This document shows, piece after piece, positions 1 to 5,678 of a DNA stretch of 8,054 nt. Source of the DNA: an uncultured Bdellovibrio sp. (GTDB lineage: Bacteria > Bdellovibrionota > Bdellovibrionia > Bdellovibrionales > Bdellovibrionaceae); assembly GCA_946480995.1 (NCBI GenBank), contig CAMLMF010000098.1:1-8054 (forward strand), in the 5' to 3' direction. The notes under the pieces are model-generated. The model was not told where the DNA came from. It saw only the letters and a list, made by a program, of their open reading frames with translations, and did no database searches. The translations under genes and the position numbers were made by a program. How positions within the stretch are numbered: the stretch's first letter is position 1; each line of letters opens with the position of its first letter.

Positions 1-1212
1 CTTGGCAAATTTCATACGTTCTTCAAATGTGAAGGCTTGCAAAGCTTTCGTGACAGTTTGTTCGCACATCAAACGATAAGTAGTGTACTTCCCGCCAGCC
101 ACGAATGTGATGCCACGATCATCTGAAAAAATTGTGTGCTCGCGACTGGTTTTTCCTTCACTGGAAGAGCCATCATTGACCAGGGGACGAACCCCTGCGT
201 AACTTGCAATCACATCGTGCGCCGTGATTTCAGCTCCAGGAAAATAATCATCGGTAATTTTTAGTAAATAGCGTACATCTTCCGGCGTCGCCACCACGTC
301 TTCAGGGTGTTCTTTAAAATCTGTATCCGTTGTCCCGATAATAATCATTTCGTGACGAGGAATACCAAAAACAATCCGGTCACTTTTTTCTGCCGCCATC
401 ACAACGGCACTTGAAAGGGGCAAACGATGTTTTGGCAAAGTCAGATGAATGCCCTTTGTTGGGCGTAAAATCTTTTTCCAATCCTTTAAAAGATTTTGCC
501 CCACTTCATCCGTCCAAGGACCCACACTGCTAATGACATGACGGCCTTTGATCGCAAACTTTTCTTTTGTCTGCTGATCTTCACACAAGATTTCAGAAAT
601 TTTTCCGTCAGTGAACTTTGCACCTGTGGCTTTGACATAGTTCGCGCACAAAGCGCCTAGCTCATTAGCGGATCTAAGAGTTTCATGCACCAAACGATCA
701 TCATCCATGTAAGCGTCAGAATAAATATACGATCCAACCAAGCCCTGCGCTCGAATCGCTGGCATATGTTGTAAAGATTCTTTCGCGTTTAAGCGTTCGT
801 GCATTTCTGGAGTCTGAAACAGCGACAAGGCATCGTACAGCCACATGCCTAAACCCATCTTAAACATGCCAACACGGCTGTCTTCATAAAGTGGTAACAT
901 GAATCTTAAAGGATGCACTAAGTGCGGGGCCATTTCGAATAAACGAGTGCGCTCGTTGAGGGCTTCAAACACCAGTTTGAATTCCATGTTTTCTAAATAG
1001 CGAATGCCACCGTGAATAAGTTTGCTAGATTTTGAGGAAGTGCCAGAGGCGAAGTCACGGCCTTCGATAAGTGCCACAGTCATGCCACGAGCGGCGGCAT
1101 CGCGTGCGACACCGGCTCCATTAATCCCCCCGCCGATCACCACCAAATCAAATTCCTGAGTTTTCATTTTATTGATATTTTGGATGCGATTTGCGAAGGA
1201 GAAGTTTTTCAT
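1..1212 (-). CDS. glpD: FAD-dependent glycerol-3-phosphate dehydrogenase, C-terminus outside window
   Basis: Oxidises sn-glycerol-3-phosphate to dihydroxyacetone phosphate at the inner membrane and passes electrons to quinone. 404 residues are visible; the family is usually about 500-550, so most of the C-terminal cap domain is missing. The Rossmann FAD loop GGGINGAG lies at residues 27-34, followed by the family signature SSKSSKLIHGGIRYLE (about 59-74). Further GlpD-type blocks are YMDDDRLV (168-175), PTKGIHL (251-257), IIGTTDTDF (291-299), GVRPLVND (340-347) and AGGKYTTYR (372-380). The start at 1212 is chosen because AAAGG sits 8 nt upstream; the next in-frame Met at 1167 has no such site, although the FAD domain proper begins just after it. 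It follows the GNAT-like gene by 4 nt, so the two are probably co-transcribed. GlpD and anaerobic GlpA are related; the simple layout favours GlpD, but the missing C-terminus prevents a firm distinction. Confidence 0.93.
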   Translation of the reverse strand, partial: MKNFSFANRIQNINKMKTQEFDLVVIGGGINGAGVARDAAARGMTVALIEGRDFASGTSSKSSKLIHGGIRYLENMEFKLVFEALNERTRLFEMAPHLVHPLRFMLPLYEDSRVGMFKMGLGMWLYDALSLFQTPEMHERLNAKESLQHMPAIRAQGLVGSYIYSDAYMDDDRLVHETLRSANELGALCANYVKATGAKFTDGKISEILCEDQQTKEKFAIKGRHVISSVGPWTDEVGQNLLKDWKKILRPTKGIHLTLPKHRLPLSSAVVMAAEKSDRIVFGIPRHEMIIIGTTDTDFKEHPEDVVATPEDVRYLLKITDDYFPGAEITAHDVIASYAGVRPLVNDGSSSEGKTSREHTIFSDDRGITFVAGGKYTTYRLMCEQTVTKALQAFTFEERMKFAK

Positions 1213-1216
1213 GTTG

Positions 1217-1672
1217 TTAACCTTTCGTCGTCCTAACAGAAAGTGTCCCTGGCTGCCATGGTTCTGGCTTAAAGGACTTCACAGAGTTTGGAACTCCATT
1301 ATCATTGGGAAAGTAAACTCTTTGTAGATTTTTTTCGCGACCCAGTTTGTAGGCCAGCTCACACAGCTCATCGCGGGCTTGCAAAGAACAATACTGGACA
1401 TGTTCAACCCACAAAGATTGCGTGTGACCGTCGAAAAACAAAAGCGGCTGGGCAATAAAATACCCAACAAGTTTGTCATCTTCCGGATCACGCGCTAGAA
1501 AACTCCAACCCAGAGCAATATAATGATTCAAAGCTTCCACGCGAAATTTAGAATTCCAAGTCGCCATCATTCTATCCATTTCGTCTGGAAAGGCTTCTGC
1601 GAGCTTTTTATTTTCTAAATCTTGGATTTCTTGTAGATCGTCTGCCTGAATCACACGGCAAAAAAGGCTCAT
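1217..1672 (-). CDS. Small GNAT-like protein of unknown function
   Basis: A 151-residue protein that I do not recognise as a named family. The general pattern resembles a GNAT N-acyltransferase: an N-terminal strand and helix (MSLFCRVIQADDLQEIQDLE), then helices. Next is a WSFLARDPEDDKLVGYFIA strand pair ending near residue 74 and a second strand (SLWVEHVQY). A helix ending in GREKNLQRVYFPND follows. The usual acetyl-CoA pyrophosphate loop (Q/R-x-x-G-x-G/A) is not visible; the equivalent place reads SLQARDELCELA. It may be a divergent or inactive member. No signal peptide or membrane segment is seen. An in-frame ATG at 1693 would add seven residues; it has AGGAA at 7 nt. I prefer 1672 because a full AGGAG lies at 10 nt and the shorter start leaves room for the divergent promoter. 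The stop is 4 nt before glpD, which links it to glycerol-phosphate metabolism only by position. Confidence 0.75.
   Translation of the reverse strand: MSLFCRVIQADDLQEIQDLENKKLAEAFPDEMDRMMATWNSKFRVEALNHYIALGWSFLARDPEDDKLVGYFIAQPLLFFDGHTQSLWVEHVQYCSLQARDELCELAYKLGREKNLQRVYFPNDNGVPNSVKSFKPEPWQPGTLSVRTTKG
1221..1225 (-). promoter_or_regulatory. Ribosome binding site of glpD
   Basis: AAAGG on the minus strand, 8 nt before the ATG at 1212 and lying in the last codons of the upstream gene. It supports the longer glpD start and suggests translational coupling with the GNAT-like gene. Confidence 0.55.
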
Positions 1673-1682
1673 GACCTGAGGT

Positions 1683-1687
1683 CTCCT
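1683..1687 (-). promoter_or_regulatory. Ribosome binding site of the GNAT-like gene
   Basis: AGGAG on the minus strand, 10 nt before the ATG at 1672. The spacing is slightly long. It is the better Shine-Dalgarno match of the two candidate starts, the other being AGGAA at 1701-1705 for the ATG at 1693. Confidence 0.45.
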
Positions 1688-1715
1688 TGTCATTTAACTG
1701 TTCCTATTTCATACT
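1687..1715 (+). promoter_or_regulatory. Candidate sigma-70 promoter of the HAD phosphatase gene
   Basis: TTGTCA (1687-1692, 5 of 6 to the -35 consensus) and CATACT (1710-1715, 4 of 6 to the -10 consensus) are separated by exactly 17 bp. Transcription would start near 1722-1724, at or just before the ATG at 1724, giving a nearly leaderless mRNA. The -35 element overlaps the ribosome binding site of the divergent gene. This is a pattern match by eye and is unproven. Confidence 0.4.
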
Positions 1716-1723
1716 AAAGGCGC

Positions 1724-2467
1724 ATGAAATACAAAGACTATTCTCCCGACATTTGGAAGCGCTTAAATACGACACTAGACCAAGTTTTAAAAGAGGATTC
1801 TGCACCGATCGCTGCTTTTGACGCTGACGGAACATTGTGGGACATCGACTTAGGTGAAACGTTCTTTCACTATCAGATCGACAACAAACTTGTGAACCTG
1901 CCTCCACACCCGTGGGAACATTATGAAAACATGAAAGCGAAGAATGCTCCGGAAGCCTACCTTTGGCTAGCTCAGATCTGCCAAGGAAAGAAACTGGAGC
2001 AAGTACACCAGTGGGCTGTCGACGGCGTCAAAGCGGCCTCACCTTTGCCAATTTTCTTAGAACAAAAGCGTTTGATCGATTTGTTTATTTCTAAGGGCGT
2101 AAAGATTTATATCGTAACCGCTTCAGTGAAGTGGGCGGTGGAGCCTGGTGCAGAAATCTTGGGACTCACAAAAGACAATGTAATTGGCATTGAAACTGAA
2201 GTGACTGAGGGCGCGATTTCAACACGTCAAAAAGGACTCATCACCTACAGGCAAGGCAAAGTCGACGCCTTGCTTGAGGTGACTGGTGGCAAGAAGCCCT
2301 TCTTTGCCTCTGGAAACACGATGGGTGATTTTCAACTGCTACAATCTGCCACGCACTTAAGCTTAGCTGTCAGCGCGGCTTCTCGCGATGATAAATTATT
2401 TAAGACAGAATACGAGCTTCAGCAGAATGCCGAAAAGTTTGGTTGGTTGTCGCACAGATTCGTCTAA
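1724..2467 (+). CDS. HAD-superfamily phosphatase, phosphoserine-phosphatase-like (subfamily I)
   Basis: A 247-residue cytoplasmic hydrolase expected to remove phosphate from a small metabolite through an aspartyl-phosphate intermediate. Motif I is FDADGTLWD (residues 32-40), with nucleophile Asp33 and acid/base Asp35. An all-helical cap of about 90 residues follows (about 45-120). Motif II is IVTAS (Thr132), and motif III is probably Lys179 in RQGKVDALL. Motif IV reads SGNTMGDFQLL (196-206), where the first Asp of the usual GDSxxD is Asn198 and Asp202 is retained. This variant resembles that of a group of HAD phosphatases with a DGTLW motif I. The substrate cannot be told from the sequence. 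AAAGG lies only 3 nt before the start ATG, a short spacing that fits the near-leaderless promoter proposed upstream. It is transcribed alone, divergent from the glpD pair and convergent with the large operon. Confidence 0.9.
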   Translation: MKYKDYSPDIWKRLNTTLDQVLKEDSAPIAAFDADGTLWDIDLGETFFHYQIDNKLVNLPPHPWEHYENMKAKNAPEAYLWLAQICQGKKLEQVHQWAVDGVKAASPLPIFLEQKRLIDLFISKGVKIYIVTASVKWAVEPGAEILGLTKDNVIGIETEVTEGAISTRQKGLITYRQGKVDALLEVTGGKKPFFASGNTMGDFQLLQSATHLSLAVSAASRDDKLFKTEYELQQNAEKFGWLSHRFV

Positions 2468-2537
2468 AAGAAAAATATCGAACAACGTTGGTCATAGCGT
2501 ACGCGGTGGCGTTTTCTAATGAGTATATCTTTCAAGT

Positions 2538-2569
2538 AAAAAGGGCCAAGTTATCTTGGCCCTTTTTTT
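2538..2569. terminator. Bidirectional intrinsic terminator between convergent genes
   Basis: A perfect inverted repeat with arms at 2538-2550 and 2555-2567 and a TTAT loop. The GC core is GGGCC. The plus strand ends in seven T (2563-2569), terminating the HAD gene. The leading AAAAA (2538-2542) gives a five-T tract on the minus strand, so the same hairpin can end the six-gene operon just after its last stop codon at 2574. The rest of the 106-bp gap (2468-2537) shows no gene. Confidence 0.9.
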
Positions 2570-2573
2570 ATCT

Positions 2574-3893
2574 TTAAGCTTTGCCGACAACTTTTTCTAG
2601 ATCGGCGATTTCTTTTGGTACAGATGAAGTCATGTTTTCGGATCCTGAAGACGTCACGCGGATGTTGTCTTCGATGCGGATACCGATGCCACGGTATTTT
2701 TGTGGCGCTGATGTATCATCGGCCGGAATGTAAATGCCCGGCTCGATCGTGAAGCACATATTTGCTTCAATTGGACGCGGCTCCCCTTTTTTGAAGTATA
2801 AGCCCGCATCATGCACATCAAGACCTAACCAGTGGCCAATGCCATGTGGATAGTATTTCTTTTGCGCGAGCGCCTGGATCAAGTCCTCTTTACGACCCGA
2901 CAACAATCCAAGCTCAAGCATCGCATCTGTTAAAAGAGACGTGCCCATTTCGTGCAAATCTTTGAATACGATTCCTGGTTTGACGAAATCGATGATGTCT
3001 TTTTGTACTTTCAAAACAGCTTCATACACACGGGCTTGTTCGTCCGTGAATTTCCCACTCACTGGGAAGGTTCTTGTGATGTCACCAGTGTAGTAGTTGT
3101 ATTCTGCCCCCGCATCAATCAACAACAAATCGCCGTCTTTGCAGACTTGATCATTGAAGTTGTAATGCAGTGTTGTCGCATTATTGCCAGAAGCTACGAT
3201 GTATCCGTAACCTTCACGTGCAGAACCCTTCATAAAGAAATGATGGGCCAAAACACCTTGTACTTGGCGTTCAGTCACACCAGGGCGTGTAAAGTGCATC
3301 GCTGCCAAGTGGCCTTGCGCCGTGATCTCACAGGCTTCACGCATTTGCGTAAGTTCGTATTCCGACTTCACCAAACGCATTTCACCAATCAAGGTGTCTG
3401 CATCATGAATCGATAACAAACCGTAACCTGTGCGACCTTGCATCTGTCTTACAGACTCAAGAACACTTTGCATGCGTTCATCAAGTTCGTGATTTTTGAA
3501 TAGGCGATAATAAACGCGATCAACTTCTTTAAGTAATTGCGGCGCGACTTTGTCGAACTCGTCGATGTGATAAGCCTTGTCGATTTTGAATTCGCGCTCA
3601 CAGCCCTCTGGTCCATAGCGGAAGCCGTCCCAAGTTTCTCTTTCTTGGTCTTTGCGACGCACGAACATGACTGTCTCAGGTTTTAAACCCGGGCGATAAA
3701 TCAAAACTGAATCGGGCTCTTCCCAACCAGTCAAATAGAACATATTTGAATCTTGGCGATACGGGAAATGCACATCGTGGTTACGAATCAATTCGGGGTG
3801 AGAACCCACAATCAAAGCTCCACCAGCAATTTCTTGTCCGAGCTTTTTTCTTCTTTCAGCAAAAATATTCATATCAAAAGTGGGTTTTCTCAT
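2574..3893 (-). CDS. pepP: Xaa-Pro aminopeptidase (aminopeptidase P, M24B)
   Basis: A dinuclear-metal (usually Mn) cytoplasmic peptidase that removes the N-terminal residue ahead of proline. The protein has 439 residues, equal in length to typical bacterial PepP. The N-terminal AMP_N domain (about 7-130) contains VHFPYRQDSNMFYLTGWEEP. The C-terminal pita-bread domain carries all five metal ligands: Asp260 (LLIDAGAE), Asp271 (TGDITRTF), His354 (HGIGHWLGLDVHD), Glu384 (IEPGIYI) and Glu408 (RIEDN). The first three have the same numbers as E. coli PepP. His243 (LHYNF) is the usual extra active-site histidine. An in-frame ATG at 3914 would add seven residues, but AGGAG lies 5 nt before the ATG at 3893 and nothing comparable precedes 3914. 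It is the last gene of the operon, 8 nt after the lipoprotein stop codon, and is followed by a strong terminator. No export signal is seen, so a cytoplasmic role is expected. Confidence 0.95.
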   Translation of the reverse strand: MRKPTFDMNIFAERRKKLGQEIAGGALIVGSHPELIRNHDVHFPYRQDSNMFYLTGWEEPDSVLIYRPGLKPETVMFVRRKDQERETWDGFRYGPEGCEREFKIDKAYHIDEFDKVAPQLLKEVDRVYYRLFKNHELDERMQSVLESVRQMQGRTGYGLLSIHDADTLIGEMRLVKSEYELTQMREACEITAQGHLAAMHFTRPGVTERQVQGVLAHHFFMKGSAREGYGYIVASGNNATTLHYNFNDQVCKDGDLLLIDAGAEYNYYTGDITRTFPVSGKFTDEQARVYEAVLKVQKDIIDFVKPGIVFKDLHEMGTSLLTDAMLELGLLSGRKEDLIQALAQKKYYPHGIGHWLGLDVHDAGLYFKKGEPRPIEANMCFTIEPGIYIPADDTSAPQKYRGIGIRIEDNIRVTSSGSENMTSSVPKEIADLEKVVGKA

Positions 3894-3898
3894 CGTTA

Positions 3899-3903
3899 CT
3901 CCT
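3899..3903 (-). promoter_or_regulatory. Ribosome binding site of pepP
   Basis: AGGAG on the minus strand, 5 nt before the ATG at 3893 and overlapping the TAG stop of the lipoprotein gene (3902-3904). It fixes the pepP start at the internal ATG and suggests translational coupling. Confidence 0.8.
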
Positions 3904-4909
3904 AAAGGCCCCATTTGCGTGTCAGATTTTTTAATTGGCGAGAAGCTGATTCAGCCCCTTTGCTTGAAATCTCACGGCGTTTTTCGAAATCCATAATACC
4001 ATAGCTTTCCGTATCTAGCGAGATCACAGTGTCGACTCCGGGCATTGGCTTATTATACAATCCCGCGATCTCACTCCATAATACGTTGTCCGTTGCTGCG
4101 GCGTCCGCAGTGTAAGGACGGTTGCCACCAGGGGCCTGCAATACATTGACGAACACGATCAAGTTCGCCCCTTTGCTGCGCATATAATTCGCTTGGGCCG
4201 TGATATCACGAACTCCTGCGATGCTATTCTGATAGGGCCTAAAAAATGGCGGATAGGACATGCACAGATACATCAACTGATCAATCGCGCCACGATTCAT
4301 CAAATAGATCTGATTCTTTTTCATGTTGTAAGACGGACATGAGAATGGCAGACGGAAGTCTTCCACTTTCGCGCGGCTAAATGCGGTGCCAACAAATTCT
4401 TTCAGCACTGTCACTTCGTTATTTTTATTTACGGAACCCAACAAAGATTTTTTGATCACTTCTTCGTCTTTAAGTTTGAACATCTGCCATTCAACATCGT
4501 TGACTTGCTCTTTGTTTGCATAAAGAGCTGCGATCGGTGCCGCGAACTCGACACCACCAATGGAATGCACAGGAACCTTTGATTTTGCAAGCTCATGCAA
4601 GAAGCCAATGTGTGCGTAAGTTTTAGCACCTCCGGCTCCTAAGATAATCCCGATCTTTGGAATCGACGGAATCACCGGAGCTGGTGGGATCACTGTAGGA
4701 GCCGCCACTTCGTCATCGTCCCCATCTGGTGGAGGCGGTTGTCCGACATTTTGCGGAGCCTGAGGAGTTGTTGGCGTTACCACAGCGCCGGGCTTTGTTG
4801 GCGCTGTCGCTTTACGAATATCTTCGCGCGATTTGAAAGTTTGGCAACCCGCTAAAACTACTAAAGGTAAAAGCCAACTAAGCTTTTTTAGCAAAGACAA
4901 AGAACTCAT
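3902..4909 (-). CDS. Patatin-like lipoprotein lacking both catalytic residues (predicted pseudoenzyme)
   Basis: A 335-residue predicted lipoprotein. A short signal peptide (KK at 8-9, hydrophobic 11-20) ends in lipobox L19-A20-G21-C22, with Gln at +2, so outer-membrane sorting is likely under the E. coli rule. Residues about 34-84 form a Pro/Thr-rich linker with an acidic patch DGDDDE (62-67). From 85 on the sequence follows the patatin/RssA fold: KIGIILGAGGAKTYAHIGFL holds the glycine-rich oxyanion loop (91-96), and the nucleophile elbow region is SIGGVEFAAPIAALYA. The C-terminal block VDTVISLDTESYGIMDFEKR (292-311) also follows RssA-type proteins. The GxSxG serine is Glu121 and the DGG/DGA aspartate is Ala231, so no lipase activity is expected. 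The frame is intact. The gene starts 32 nt inside tlyA, has only a weak GGA before its ATG, and so depends on coupling. Its function is unknown; lipid binding or scaffolding at the envelope is a guess. Confidence 0.85.
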   Translation of the reverse strand: MSSLSLLKKLSWLLPLVVLAGCQTFKSREDIRKATAPTKPGAVVTPTTPQAPQNVGQPPPPDGDDDEVAAPTVIPPAPVIPSIPKIGIILGAGGAKTYAHIGFLHELAKSKVPVHSIGGVEFAAPIAALYANKEQVNDVEWQMFKLKDEEVIKKSLLGSVNKNNEVTVLKEFVGTAFSRAKVEDFRLPFSCPSYNMKKNQIYLMNRGAIDQLMYLCMSYPPFFRPYQNSIAGVRDITAQANYMRSKGANLIVFVNVLQAPGGNRPYTADAAATDNVLWSEIAGLYNKPMPGVDTVISLDTESYGIMDFEKRREISSKGAESASRQLKNLTRKWGL

Positions 4910-5672
4910 TGTTTCCGTCCTTTCCTTGAATCGGAGAAGAGAAATAATCTAACACCGTAAAACCGTTTTGTTGGCAGGCCTGTTTTACCCTGCTTTCGAC
5001 TTCATCGTATAATGAAACATCTTTGACTATACCGCCCTTTGCCAGGCCGTCAATGCCGACTTCAAATTGCGGTTTTACCAGACTTAAAAGAAACCCTGAA
5101 TCATTCAGAAAAAACTTAAGCTGCGGCAGAATCAAAGAAATCGAAATAAAAGAAACATCCATGACAATCAGATCAAATTTTTGCGCAGGAACCAGCGCCA
5201 AAACATCCGTTTCAGTCATAAGACTGCGGGCGTTGACTCTTTCGATCACCTTTAGGCGAGGATTCCTTAAAAGTTCAGCGTGAACTTGGCCATGCCCGAC
5301 ATCCACACCCAAAACAAAGCTCGCACCCTTTTGCAAAAGACAATCAGTAAAGCCGCCCGTAGAAATTCCTACGTCTAGGGCTTGCAGATTTTTGACCGAC
5401 AACTGGACGTGCTGTAAAGCACCTTCCAATTTAAGTCCGCCACGGGACACAAAGCGATTGGCCGTGCCATCTTCGACGACAATTTTACCCAACCACGCAG
5501 CTTCGACCGCAAGACTTGATTTTTTCAGAAGCTTCTTTTGCGTGCCCTCTTGCAAAAAGACTTGGCCAGCCTCGATCAACTCTTGCGCATGGGTACGCGA
5601 TTGCGCAAAACCATTTTCGGCAAGCCACACATCCAGACGCGTTTTAGTTGTCGGGGTCGTCGCATCACTCAT
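4878..5672 (-). CDS. tlyA: TlyA-family rRNA 2'-O-methyltransferase
   Basis: A 264-residue SAM-dependent methyltransferase expected to methylate ribosomal RNA ribose (C1409 of 16S and/or C1920 of 23S in characterised TlyA proteins). An S4 RNA-binding domain lies at about 11-70 (TRLDVWLAENGFAQSRTHAQ), followed by the linker RFVSRGGLKL. The RrmJ/FtsJ-type methyltransferase fold carries the SAM motif LDVGISTGGFTD (99-110), MDVSFIS (171-177), VKPQFE (199-204) and GNNEFF (253-258). The K-D-K-E catalytic tetrad of this fold is present as Lys81, Asp172, Lys200 and Glu256. The family is often labelled hemolysin A, but the sequence is an intracellular enzyme. The start is 6 nt after ispA with no clear Shine-Dalgarno, so translation is probably coupled. 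The end overlaps the lipoprotein gene by 32 nt. In many bacteria dxs sits between ispA and tlyA; here it does not. Confidence 0.95.
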   Translation of the reverse strand: MSDATTPTTKTRLDVWLAENGFAQSRTHAQELIEAGQVFLQEGTQKKLLKKSSLAVEAAWLGKIVVEDGTANRFVSRGGLKLEGALQHVQLSVKNLQALDVGISTGGFTDCLLQKGASFVLGVDVGHGQVHAELLRNPRLKVIERVNARSLMTETDVLALVPAQKFDLIVMDVSFISISLILPQLKFFLNDSGFLLSLVKPQFEVGIDGLAKGGIVKDVSLYDEVESRVKQACQQNGFTVLDYFSSPIQGKDGNNEFFVFAKKA

Positions 5673-5678
5673 ACAAGC

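Noticed and set aside
1704..1907. Minus-strand open frame across the HAD gene start
   Set aside because: It overlaps conserved HAD motif I coding sequence in antisense, is Ser/Cys/Arg-rich, and shows no recognisable domain.
2483..2504. Two 8-bp palindromes (CAACGTTG and GCGTACGC) close together, considered as an operator
   Set aside because: They lie between convergent genes downstream of both, where no promoter is expected, and such short palindromes occur by chance.
2952..3416. 154-codon open frame on the plus strand opposite pepP
   Set aside because: It lies entirely within the conserved pepP coding sequence, has an odd composition rich in Cys, Val and Phe, and shows no family resemblance; it is a shadow of the real frame.
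4878..5672. Hemolysin reading of the tlyA gene
   Set aside because: The S4 domain, SAM motif and K-D-K-E tetrad are those of an rRNA methyltransferase; there is no signal peptide or pore-forming feature.
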